From Dehalococcoidia bacterium (GTDB taxonomy: Bacteria; Chloroflexota; Dehalococcoidia; SZUA-161): a stretch of 6,837 nt of DNA. The stretch covers positions 1 to 6,837 of the forward strand of contig JACUUS010000122.1 in assembly GCA_014859215.1 (NCBI GenBank). Direction: 5' to 3'. The notes beneath the pieces were generated by a model. The model was not told where the DNA came from. It made no database searches and saw only the letters and a list, made by a program, of their open reading frames with translations. The translations under genes and the position numbers were made by a program. Positions 1 to 5,976 of this stretch are shown here, piece after piece (the first letter of the stretch is position 1; every line of letters starts with the position of its first letter).

Positions 1-95
1 ATTGCAGTGTCTCTCTTCTTCTTTCAACCTCTACCGACAAAGATGTTACTGTATCTAGCAGTGACTGCAATGAGCCAGACACACACTTGCACCTC
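1..95. other. Short non-coding stretch downstream of the PHP gene
   Basis: No gene is visible here. On the minus strand, which continues downstream of the PHP gene, I see no GC-rich hairpin followed by a T-run, so transcription may continue past the window edge. There is a purine-rich tract on the minus strand (about 9-33) and an 11-base palindrome, GCAGTGACTGC, at 58-68. An 8-base inverted repeat, ATTGCAGT at 1-8 and ACTGCAAT at 64-71, also lies here. None of these is strong enough to name. Confidence 0.4.
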
Positions 96-818
96 TTAAT
101 CCGCATGGTCCATCTCCTCAGGGAACCGTATTCTGTGCTCATGCTCTCTGAATGCCGTACGGAGACCTTCCAGGTCCAGGCTCGGAAGCTTCAGGTATGT
201 TATACGCCTGCCTATGTCCTCCAGCGCATGAGCATCGGATGCCTGAATGCAGGCATGACTCTTGGCGTAATGCTTGATTTCGCCCCTGGTCCACTGCCCT
301 TTCTTCTGGGCCTGAGTGATTTCAAGCGCCGCCAGATAAGGACTGCGATAAATCCTGGCCTTCGTATCGCGGCGTTCAGCTGTCTCCAGAAATCCCGTAG
401 GCCACCGCTCTATATGAGCGGCGACAGGCACACCACCCCATTCGTGCACGATCCTGAAAATGTCCTCAATCCATTCTATCGTAAAACCCGCATCTCCTCT
501 AGCCTCTACGGGTATGCCGAGGCGATCAAGAAGCCCTTTCAGCAGACCGGAAGGCGTTGCCGGGTCAAAAAGGGCCAGTACGTGGCCGCCCCGTGCCGAC
601 AGCTCCATACCCGGGAAAAACAGGAGGTTCCTCGAATGCGCAGCGCTCCGGACGGCGTCAATGTACGAGACCGAATTATGGTCGGTTACAGCTATTATGT
701 CGAGGCCTGCTTGAACAGCGGTATCGACGATATCCTCTGCCGTGACGGATCGTTCGCTGCAGCACACAGACCCGGGGGTGTGTATATGGAGGTCAGCCTT
801 CAGGAACTCTTCATTCAC
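96..818 (-). CDS. Stand-alone PHP-domain metal-dependent phosphoesterase, TrlF N-terminal type
   Basis: A predicted cytoplasmic phosphoesterase of the PHP (polymerase and histidinol phosphatase) superfamily, 240 aa. All metal-binding motifs are visible: DLHIHT with His11 and His13, TDHNS with Asp46 and His47, PGMELSARGGH with Glu72 and His79, VAAHIER with His135, and SDAHALEDIG with Asp195 and His197. Three metal ions are usual in this fold. The spacing, the 'RGGHVLALF' segment and the 'SDAHALEDIGRRITYLKL' tail are what I remember from the PHP part of TrlF-like proteins, where it is fused to an AAA/SMC-like ATPase. Here the protein ends right after the PHP domain, with no ATPase. The GTG start at 818 is the furthest upstream possible, because an in-frame TGA lies two codons before it. 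The Shine-Dalgarno is poor. It is the last gene of the second block, 57 bases after the crotonase gene. The fold is certain; the substrate (nucleotide, oligonucleotide or small phosphoester) is unknown. Confidence 0.9.
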   Translation of the reverse strand: MNEEFLKADLHIHTPGSVCCSERSVTAEDIVDTAVQAGLDIIAVTDHNSVSYIDAVRSAAHSRNLLFFPGMELSARGGHVLALFDPATPSGLLKGLLDRLGIPVEARGDAGFTIEWIEDIFRIVHEWGGVPVAAHIERWPTGFLETAERRDTKARIYRSPYLAALEITQAQKKGQWTRGEIKHYAKSHACIQASDAHALEDIGRRITYLKLPSLDLEGLRTAFREHEHRIRFPEEMDHAD

Positions 819-845
819 AACTCACGGACTTTCTTGTATCAACAG

Positions 846-867
846 CCGGCGTGCAAAGGAGCGCCGG
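846..867 (-). other. GC-rich hairpin between the crotonase and PHP genes
   Basis: CCGGCG at 846-851 and CGCCGG at 862-867 form a perfect 6-bp stem around a 10-base loop. The stem lies 8 bases after the crotonase stop codon. On the minus strand it is followed by CTGTTGATAC rather than a T-run, so it is not a convincing intrinsic terminator. It could protect the 3' end of an upstream message or weaken expression of the PHP gene, which has a poor ribosome site. A 6-bp stem may also be chance in GC-rich DNA. Confidence 0.25.
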
Positions 868-875
868 ACTCTATG

Positions 876-1658
876 CTATCTTCCCTTAAACACAGGCGCT
901 CTTTTCTGTAGAAAAGCATTGACGGCTTCCCGATGATCTTCAGTCTGCCCAAGCACCGCTACCTCGCGCAGTACATCATGAACAGCGCTTTCCAGGTCCA
1001 TGCTAAGGCCCTTATAGATCGCCTCCTTAGCCCTGGATATTGCCAGCGGGGGGCCCTTGACCAGCTTCTCCGCAAGCTCTCCCGTGGCAGCTTCAAGTTC
1101 ATCATGCGGGACCACTCTCGTAACCAGACCTATTCTTTCCGCTTCACGAGCATCAATCAGGTCGCCTGTCCAGATCAATTCGCAAGCTCTGTCTATGCCT
1201 ATAAGCCTGGGCAGGAAATACGTCCCGCCAAGAGTGGGTAACAGGCCCCGCCGAACAAAGATGCTGGAGAATGTCGCCTTTTCCGAAGCGATCCTGATAT
1301 CGGAAGCGCAGGCTATTTCGAATCCGCCGCCCGCGGTCACCCCGTTAATGGCAGCGATTACCGGCTTGCTCATCTTCTGCAGGAGGAGGGTAAGGATCTT
1401 GCCGCTGTCAGTTCGTGCCGCCCTTTCTTTCCCCGCAAAACCTTCTTCCAGGGTCTTTACATCAGCCCCTACGCAGAAGGCCCGTCCCGTGCCCGTAACA
1501 ACAAGGACCCTGGCATCTTCATTCATCGCGACATCCTCGAAGATCTCGATCAGGGTCATGTACATGGACGGCGTGAAGGCATTGAGCTTTTCTGGACGGT
1601 TGAAAGTCAGCCTGGCTATCCCATCTTCTATCCTGTAGATCAGGCCTTCGTATTCCAT
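876..1658 (-). CDS. Enoyl-CoA hydratase/isomerase (crotonase) family protein
   Basis: A 260-aa crotonase-fold protein, the normal length for the family, which acts on acyl-CoA thioesters in the cytoplasm. Seen: the N-terminal 'LTFNRPEKLNAF' strand (about 17-28), the first oxyanion-hole segment RAFCVGADVK (59-68), the CoA-pocket and second oxyanion segment NGVTAGGGFE (105-114), and a C-terminal helical part. Rat enoyl-CoA hydratase uses Glu144 and Glu164, 20 residues apart. The first is present here as Glu114, but the second position is Phe134. The Asp that PaaG-type isomerases carry in 'LVPD' is Thr142 in 'LLPTLGG'. It may therefore be an isomerase, a hydrolase or a specialised lyase rather than a standard hydratase. 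The ATG at 1658 has an excellent ribosome site, AGGAGGG at 1663-1669. It sits 38 bases after the MBL-hydrolase gene and shares a block with an SDR, consistent with acyl-CoA breakdown. Confidence 0.9.
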   Translation of the reverse strand: MEYEGLIYRIEDGIARLTFNRPEKLNAFTPSMYMTLIEIFEDVAMNEDARVLVVTGTGRAFCVGADVKTLEEGFAGKERAARTDSGKILTLLLQKMSKPVIAAINGVTAGGGFEIACASDIRIASEKATFSSIFVRRGLLPTLGGTYFLPRLIGIDRACELIWTGDLIDAREAERIGLVTRVVPHDELEAATGELAEKLVKGPPLAISRAKEAIYKGLSMDLESAVHDVLREVAVLGQTEDHREAVNAFLQKRAPVFKGR

Positions 1659-1696
1659 TCTTCCCTCCTGTGAAATGAATGGCCCGTTCTGGATAA

Positions 1697-2593
1697 TCAG
1701 GCCATGCCTCTATCCCGGTAATAGTATATATAGCCGCTCACGGTCATAGCCAGCTCTTGATCATCGAGTTCCACGCCAAACTGCCTGCGCGCATACTCCC
1801 TTATCGAGGCTGTTACATTTTCAACCATCCCGCCGTCCTTCAATCCCTGCAAGACCAGGTCGCCGAAAGCTCGCGTTATTTCACATGCCTTGACGATTAC
1901 TGACTCGGGCTCATAGACTACTCCACCATGGGAGTAAAACAGTACATCGGCCCCCATATTTCTCAGCCTCTCCAGAGTCTCCAGGTAGACTTGCAGGTCG
2001 AAGCCGGGTGGCGCGGTATTAGGTAGTGGGAACTCCTTCGCATTCGCCGCCATCATCCCCGCCGAGTCTCCGCAGAAAATACCCCGAGCCTGCCGGTCGA
2101 AAACGACTATCTGGTGTGGAGCATGTCCGGGGGCGTGAACAATCTGGAGTTCCCTTGCGCCAGCCAAAATCGTATCCCCGTCCCCGGCGACGGCTGCCTG
2201 CTGTTCGGGCACAGCCATTACGCGGCCAAAGTTCTCTTCGAAATCAACGCCCCACACCATGCGCGAACCCTCTATAAGCCGCGTTGGATCGATCGCATGC
2301 CTTATTCCGCGGGGATGAAGAAGGACCCTGGACTGAGGATACAGCAGGGCGAGTGCCCCCATGCCTCCAGCATGGTCGACATGCAGGTGAGTCGGAATTA
2401 TCCATCGTACATCGCTTATCCCCAGTTCTCTCAAGGCGTCTCGCACAATGGGAATGGTCCTGGCAGGGCCCGGTTCAATGACAGCGGTTTCCTGGTCGCG
2501 GATAATATAGACCCCGAATACATTATTCAGGGCGGGCATAGGGACATCCACCCGGAAAACATTATCGGCAACTTCACGAGCAAGTGTGTACAC
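1697..2593 (-). CDS. MBL-fold metallo-hydrolase (glyoxalase II-like)
   Basis: A 298-aa hydrolase of the metallo-beta-lactamase superfamily, expected to be cytoplasmic since no signal peptide is visible. The metal site is complete: THLHVDHAGG gives His69, His71, Asp73 and His74; APGHAPH gives His157; GDSAGM gives the bridging Asp176; and YSHGG gives His222. This is the two-metal arrangement of glyoxalase II-like enzymes, which typically cleave thioesters, lactones or phosphodiesters. A C-terminal helical region of about 70 residues (about 230-298) ends in a tyrosine-rich stretch, SGYIYYYRDR, and may form the substrate lid. The start is GTG at 2593 with a weak AGAAAAGAAG ribosome site. It lies 79 bases after the SDR gene and 38 bases before the crotonase gene. 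That context makes an acyl-thioester or lactone substrate plausible, but this is inference. The sequence is not specific enough to call it glyoxalase II or a lactonase. Confidence 0.9.
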   Translation of the reverse strand: MYTLAREVADNVFRVDVPMPALNNVFGVYIIRDQETAVIEPGPARTIPIVRDALRELGISDVRWIIPTHLHVDHAGGMGALALLYPQSRVLLHPRGIRHAIDPTRLIEGSRMVWGVDFEENFGRVMAVPEQQAAVAGDGDTILAGARELQIVHAPGHAPHQIVVFDRQARGIFCGDSAGMMAANAKEFPLPNTAPPGFDLQVYLETLERLRNMGADVLFYSHGGVVYEPESVIVKACEITRAFGDLVLQGLKDGGMVENVTASIREYARRQFGVELDDQELAMTVSGYIYYYRDRGMA

Positions 2594-2672
2594 AATGACT
2601 TCTTTTCTGGAAACGGCCGTCGGTGTGCGGGAGCCGGAAGATCACCCGCCGCCTTGATATACCTCGCTTATT

Positions 2673-3476
2673 TCAGGACAGCAGGTAGCCCCCGTCCGCA
2701 AGAATGATTGTGCCTGTCAGGTAATCCGCCGCTCCGCTGGCAAGGAAAAGCACGACCTTCGCGATATCGTCCGGTTCTCCGAAGCGCCCAAGAGGCATGC
2801 GAGCGACAAAGTTCTTCCAGAGCTCTTCAAGCGGCTCACCACGAGCCTGCACGGCTGCTGCCTGCGCCATACTGCCGCGTGTTATGATCGCCCCAGGCGC
2901 GACGGAATTGACCTGTATATTGTACCGCGCGAAATCAAGGGCCAGTGCCTTGGTCAGCATAATCACGCCGCCCTTAGAGGCGTTATAATGAGCTGTATCT
3001 ACTCTGGTTGGATGAATGCCGTCCATCGATGCCAGGTTGATGATCTTCCCGCCGCGGCCGGCCTCGATCATTACCCTGGCCGCAGCCTGTGAACAGAAGA
3101 ATATCCCCTTGAGATTGACATCGAGCACTCGATCCCAGGTTTCTTCCTTCATCTCGAGCGCCGGGGAGAAAGGAAAAACGGCGGCATTGTTGACCAGGAT
3201 ATCAAGGCTGCCAAGTGCCTCCAAAGCGGCTGTACACATGCTGCCGGCGTTTCCCACAGAACTCACATCCCCCTGGAAGGGCCGGGCGAGTCCTCCAGAG
3301 TCCCGTATTTGTCCCGCTACTCTTTCTGCCGCCTCCAGGTTGATATCCACAACCAGCACTCCAGCCCCCGCCTCAGCCAGCCGGGAAGCAACTGCCTCCC
3401 CTATACCAGTGCCCGCCCCGGTCACCAGCGCTACCTTTCGTGAAAGATCGAAAAGTTCCGCGATGGATTGCGGCAT
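2673..3476 (-). CDS. Short-chain dehydrogenase/reductase, classical SDR, probably NAD-linked
   Basis: A 267-aa oxidoreductase of the classical SDR family, converting an alcohol to a ketone or the reverse with a nicotinamide cofactor. Seen: the Rossmann motif TGAGTGIG at 19-26; Asp44 at the end of the second strand (VVDIN), the residue that in this family favours NAD(H) over NADP(H); NNAA at 96-99; structural Asn121; and the catalytic Ser150, Tyr164 and Lys168 (YNASK). It ends with the usual 'ILADGGYLLS' C-terminus. Length and motifs match FabG-like 3-oxoacyl reductases and 3-hydroxyacyl or polyol dehydrogenases, and the sequence does not separate these. The ATG at 3476 has GGAGG at 3487-3491, ten bases upstream. 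It is the first gene after the longest gap and after a sigma70-like promoter, so it probably leads the block that also includes the MBL hydrolase and the crotonase-family enzyme. An NAD-linked hydroxyacyl dehydrogenase role would fit that company. Confidence 0.92.
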   Translation of the reverse strand: MPQSIAELFDLSRKVALVTGAGTGIGEAVASRLAEAGAGVLVVDINLEAAERVAGQIRDSGGLARPFQGDVSSVGNAGSMCTAALEALGSLDILVNNAAVFPFSPALEMKEETWDRVLDVNLKGIFFCSQAAARVMIEAGRGGKIINLASMDGIHPTRVDTAHYNASKGGVIMLTKALALDFARYNIQVNSVAPGAIITRGSMAQAAAVQARGEPLEELWKNFVARMPLGRFGEPDDIAKVVLFLASGAADYLTGTIILADGGYLLS

Positions 3477-3682
3477 TCTCGTTTAACCTCCGTTTCATCA
3501 GGGCTTAGTGTCACATCAGCACGCACGACCATTCGTTGCTCATGACAAGAAGCTGAGACAGGCCGCATTAGGAGAGACAACTCCGCCTATTCTACCCAAC
3601 TTCTAACAACTGTGTCCAGTGCCGGGAGACACGGGCCGCTATCCTGCATGAGCGTAGAAGGCACCGGCAAGTCCCCGCGGTT
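3477..3682 (-). other. Intergenic regulatory region upstream of the SDR gene
   Basis: At 206 bases this is the longest gap in the window, and it contains no ORF worth calling. On the minus strand it holds a sigma70-like promoter (3589-3618) and an untranslated leader of about 105 bases before the SDR start. The hexamer TGTCTC (minus strand) occurs three times, at 3626-3631, 3574-3579 and 3555-3560. The second would fall just downstream of the transcription start and the first just upstream of the -35 box. I see no clear intrinsic terminator for the formyltransferase-like gene that ends at 3683. Confidence 0.45.
3589..3618 (-). promoter_or_regulatory. Sigma70-like promoter for the SDR-led block
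   Basis: Read on the minus strand, TGGACA (3613-3618, five of six matching TTGACA) is followed after 18 bases by TAGAAT (3589-3594, five of six matching TATAAT). Transcription would start near 3582. It lies in the only long gap and points into the SDR, MBL, crotonase and PHP genes. A 5-base inverted pair, GTGTC at 3612-3616 and GACAC at 3628-3632, overlaps the -35 box and could be part of an operator. It is predicted from box similarity alone. Confidence 0.4.
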
Positions 3683-4600
3683 TCAGCCAAGCCGGTCCCC
3701 GGCCGTCATGGACTCTTTGCCCGCAAATTCAGCAGCTCCCATTTTGGGCTGTCCTTGAGGCTGCACGCGCCTGATGGCAAGCGAGCCCTGTTTGCAGGCT
3801 ACCAGAACGCCTTGTTTGCCAACTTCGAGCACCTCACCCGGAATGCCCGAGCTTTCCTCTTCATGCAGGGAACTGTCAAAGACCTTGAATGTTCGGCCCC
3901 GGAAAGAGGTTGTCGCGCCCGGCTGCGGATTTGTGCCCCGTACCAGACGGTAGACGACTGAGCCAGGAGCGTCCCATGAAATGATCCCGTCTTCTTCGCG
4001 GCAGAGTCCCTCGTATGTCGCATTAGATTCATCTTGAGGTATCTTGGGCGCTTTATCCTGGCAAATGAGATCAAGAGACTCCATGAGAGCTTCCACACCC
4101 ATCGGGAAGAGCCTTTCGAAGTAAAGAGTGCCTACAGTATCATCGGGCAGGATATCCGTCTGTTTCTGGAGCAATATGGGGCCTGTATCTATGCCCCCGT
4201 CAGGCCAGAATATCGTTATGCCCGTTGCGGCGTCGCCGTGGATTATTGCCCAGTTGATGGCGCTCCCGCCCCTGTGCCTGGGCAGCAGGGAAGGGTGGTA
4301 CTGAATCGTGCCCAGCCGCGGTGCCTTCAAGATCCGTTCAGGCACAATGTCAGTGACAAACGCCATTATCGCGAGATCGGCGGAGAGCTCCGCGAACTTA
4401 TCGTATACTCCAGGGTCGCGCATGTGGTGAGGCTGGTACACCGGGACACCTGTCCTCTGCGCCAGGTCCTTGAGCGGATCGAGCCTCGCACCGGGTTTGT
4501 CGGGGGGCAGGAAGACCGCAACAATGTTCTCTTTCCGGTCGAGCAAAGATTGAAGGACCTTTGCCCCGAAGGCCGCCTGCCCTGTGAGTACTATACGCAT
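3683..4600 (-). CDS. Formyltransferase-fold protein, like the 10-formyl-THF hydrolase domain of formyl-THF dehydrogenase
   Basis: A 305-aa protein of the formyl-transfer family, using 10-formyltetrahydrofolate in cytoplasmic one-carbon metabolism. It has the N-terminal Rossmann-like domain (about 1-190) with the folate-binding loop YHPSLLPRHRG (101-111) and GGIDTGPILLQ (135-145), then a C-terminal barrel like that of Fmt (about 200-305). Catalytic His102 and Asp138 are 36 residues apart, as in PurN, Fmt and ALDH1L1. The segments 'YHPSLLPRHRG.SAINW', 'LPDDTV.TLY', 'KAP.IPQ' and 'ATYEG' match what I recall of the ALDH1L1 N-terminal hydrolase domain much better than Fmt, which has 'N.HASLLPRWRGAAP'. 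The position of the catalytic Asn of PurN and Fmt is Gln100 here; ALDH1L1 has Ile. No carrier or aldehyde dehydrogenase domain follows. It may hydrolyse formyl-THF or formylate an unknown amine. The ATG at 4600 has AGGGAG at 4604-4609. It follows the deacetylase-fold gene by 52 bases. Automatic pipelines would probably label it fmt. Confidence 0.85.
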   Translation of the reverse strand: MRIVLTGQAAFGAKVLQSLLDRKENIVAVFLPPDKPGARLDPLKDLAQRTGVPVYQPHHMRDPGVYDKFAELSADLAIMAFVTDIVPERILKAPRLGTIQYHPSLLPRHRGGSAINWAIIHGDAATGITIFWPDGGIDTGPILLQKQTDILPDDTVGTLYFERLFPMGVEALMESLDLICQDKAPKIPQDESNATYEGLCREEDGIISWDAPGSVVYRLVRGTNPQPGATTSFRGRTFKVFDSSLHEEESSGIPGEVLEVGKQGVLVACKQGSLAIRRVQPQGQPKMGAAEFAGKESMTAGDRLG

Positions 4601-4652
4601 GCTCTCCCTTTTCTTGCTGATCGAGACTAAACTCCCGCTGCTGACAACCTCA

Positions 4653-5402
4653 CTATTTCATCCCGTCCACAAAAGCCCTGACGTTCTTCCCGAGGACTTC
4701 GTGGTTATAACCACCCTCGAGGACTCCAAAGCGCCGCCCACGACAGACCTTCTCCGAAAAATCCTTGACTGTCTTTCCGGTGGCAAAGTAATCTTCAGTA
4801 GTCAGTTGTCCTCCCCAGTCGTCAATATGCCTGTCGAAACCGGCCGAGACCCCGATTATGTCAACCGCGTGCCGGCTCAGCAACTCCGTGATGTTCTTCA
4901 CAAACCCGTCCCTGGCCCTGACTTCAGGGTGCAAGTAAATGATTTCCGGGACATTGAGGAATATGTTTTCGGTGCCGTCGCCAAAATGAAGGTCAATGTC
5001 CAGGATTAGAGCGGTATCGATAATCCGTTTTTGCCTGAGCCTGGCTATTGATATCGCCATATTGTTGAAGAAACAGAATCCCCAGCAATGGTCGGCGCTC
5101 GCATGGTGTCCGGGGGGCCTGATGAGGCCGAATGCCGGTTCACCCGCCGCAGCGAGTTCGGCTGCATGTATAGCGCCCCCCGCCGCGAGCAGAGCCGCTT
5201 CATAAGTATCGCTCTCCCTCTGTACCTGGGCCATGTGGAAATTCGTATGCACGAGCTTGACATCCGTAATGGAGGCCGGTTCCGGCGTCACCAGCTCATA
5301 GTCGGGCATGACATGCTTGGTAATGCTTTCCATGCGTCCGGGCTTGGCCGCAGGATCGCTGGCATACACTCTCTCGTAGTGGGGATGGTAAATGATCTTC
5401 AT
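4653..5402 (-). CDS. Compact histone-deacetylase-fold amidohydrolase
   Basis: A 249-aa zinc-dependent deacylase of the HDAC/acetylpolyamine amidohydrolase/AcuC superfamily. It is expected to remove acetyl or other acyl groups from lysine, polyamines or small amines in the cytoplasm. Seen: RPPGHHA with the tandem His99-His100; GFCFFNN (108-114); LDIDLHFGDG with zinc ligands Asp137 and His139; SAGFD with ligand Asp190; and EGGY with Tyr222 at the transition-state Tyr position. The active site therefore looks complete. The protein is short: usual members are about 300-370 aa. His139 to Asp190 spans 51 residues against 87 in human HDAC8, and the usual 'PGTG' loop is missing. The pocket is probably more open. 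The ATG at 5402 lies one base after the stop of the macrodomain gene (TAG-T-ATG) with no clear ribosome site of its own, pointing to translational coupling. Fold certain; substrate unknown. Confidence 0.93.
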   Translation of the reverse strand: MKIIYHPHYERVYASDPAAKPGRMESITKHVMPDYELVTPEPASITDVKLVHTNFHMAQVQRESDTYEAALLAAGGAIHAAELAAAGEPAFGLIRPPGHHASADHCWGFCFFNNMAISIARLRQKRIIDTALILDIDLHFGDGTENIFLNVPEIIYLHPEVRARDGFVKNITELLSRHAVDIIGVSAGFDRHIDDWGGQLTTEDYFATGKTVKDFSEKVCRGRRFGVLEGGYNHEVLGKNVRAFVDGMK

Positions 5403-5403
5403 A

Positions 5404-5976
5404 CTATCCGGCCGTATTCTTCAGTAGCCGGTCCAGACTTCTCTCATATGCCCGGAGTGTCTCTGAATCAAAGAGAACGAAGACTACTTCCTCGAGATTG
5501 CTGTCATGGTTCAGAAAGTCGAGCACGGTCTTCAGAGCCAGACCGGCAGCCACCTGCACCGGGTAGCCAAAAGCCCCCGTGCTTATGGAGGGAAACGAAA
5601 TGCTCTTCAAGCCGCGGCTCACGGCGATTCCCAGACTCTCCCGGTATGCGCTGGCGAGGAGTTCCGCTTCTCCTCTGTTACCGCCGTGCCACACCGGCCC
5701 GACTGTATGGATCACGAACCGTGCTCTTAACTTCCCGCCAGTAGTGATCACTGCCTTCCCGGTAGGAAGCCGACCGATTCTGGACCTGATCCCCTTGCAC
5801 TCTTCCAGTATGGCCGGGCCTCCGGCCCGGTGGATAGCACCGTCAACGCCGCCCCCTCCCATCAGACCCGAGTTGGCGGCGTTAACGATGGCATCAGTCT
5901 CCTGCTTCGTTATATCACCGGAGACTAACAGCAGCCGCGTCTTGTTAATCACCGCTTCCATGCTGGCGCCCTTCAT
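5404..5976 (-). CDS. ymdB: Macrodomain protein, YmdB/MacroD type, O-acetyl-ADP-ribose deacetylase
   Basis: A 190-aa single macrodomain, close to the 177 aa of E. coli YmdB. Such proteins hydrolyse O-acetyl-ADP-ribose, a sirtuin product, and can remove mono-ADP-ribose from acidic side chains. Seen: GDIT (20-23), the VNAAN strand with Asn35, the glycine loop MGGGGVDGAIHRAGG (39-53) with Asp45, HTVGPVW (90-96), and the distal ribose loop STGAFGYP (132-139). Asn35 and Asp45 correspond to the YmdB catalytic residues Asn25 and Asp35. The frame stays open upstream to 6162, but that would overlap the 226-aa gene by 218 bases and adds no macrodomain sequence. I choose ATG 5976 because GGAGGAGG lies upstream at 5989-5996. 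ATG 5961 (185 aa, AAGGG before it) is an equally homologous start. The gene overlaps the end of the 226-aa gene and abuts the deacetylase-fold gene, so all three should be made together. Confidence 0.93.
   Translation of the reverse strand: MKGASMEAVINKTRLLLVSGDITKQETDAIVNAANSGLMGGGGVDGAIHRAGGPAILEECKGIRSRIGRLPTGKAVITTGGKLRARFVIHTVGPVWHGGNRGEAELLASAYRESLGIAVSRGLKSISFPSISTGAFGYPVQVAAGLALKTVLDFLNHDSNLEEVVFVLFDSETLRAYERSLDRLLKNTAG

Noticed and set aside
1..71. 8-base inverted repeat ATTGCAGT ... ACTGCAAT as the end of a mobile element
   Set aside because: It is too short, starts exactly at the window edge, has no flanking duplication that can be seen, and no transposase is present.
87..911. Plus-strand open frame of 274 codons, longer than the PHP gene opposite it
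   Set aside because: It reads antisense across a gene with complete PHP metal motifs, has no recognisable domain and no good ribosome site; long antisense frames are expected in GC-rich coding DNA.
3600..3682. Intrinsic terminator after the formyltransferase-fold gene
   Set aside because: Only a 5-bp stem (3612-3616 with 3628-3632) is present and no T-run follows on the minus strand.
4034..4630. Plus-strand open frame of 198 codons
   Set aside because: It lies opposite the formyltransferase-fold gene, whose motifs are unmistakable; the translated sequence is low-quality and rich in Arg and Pro.
5088..5744. Plus-strand open frame of 218 codons spanning the macrodomain/deacetylase junction
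   Set aside because: It crosses two well-supported minus-strand genes and shows no domain.
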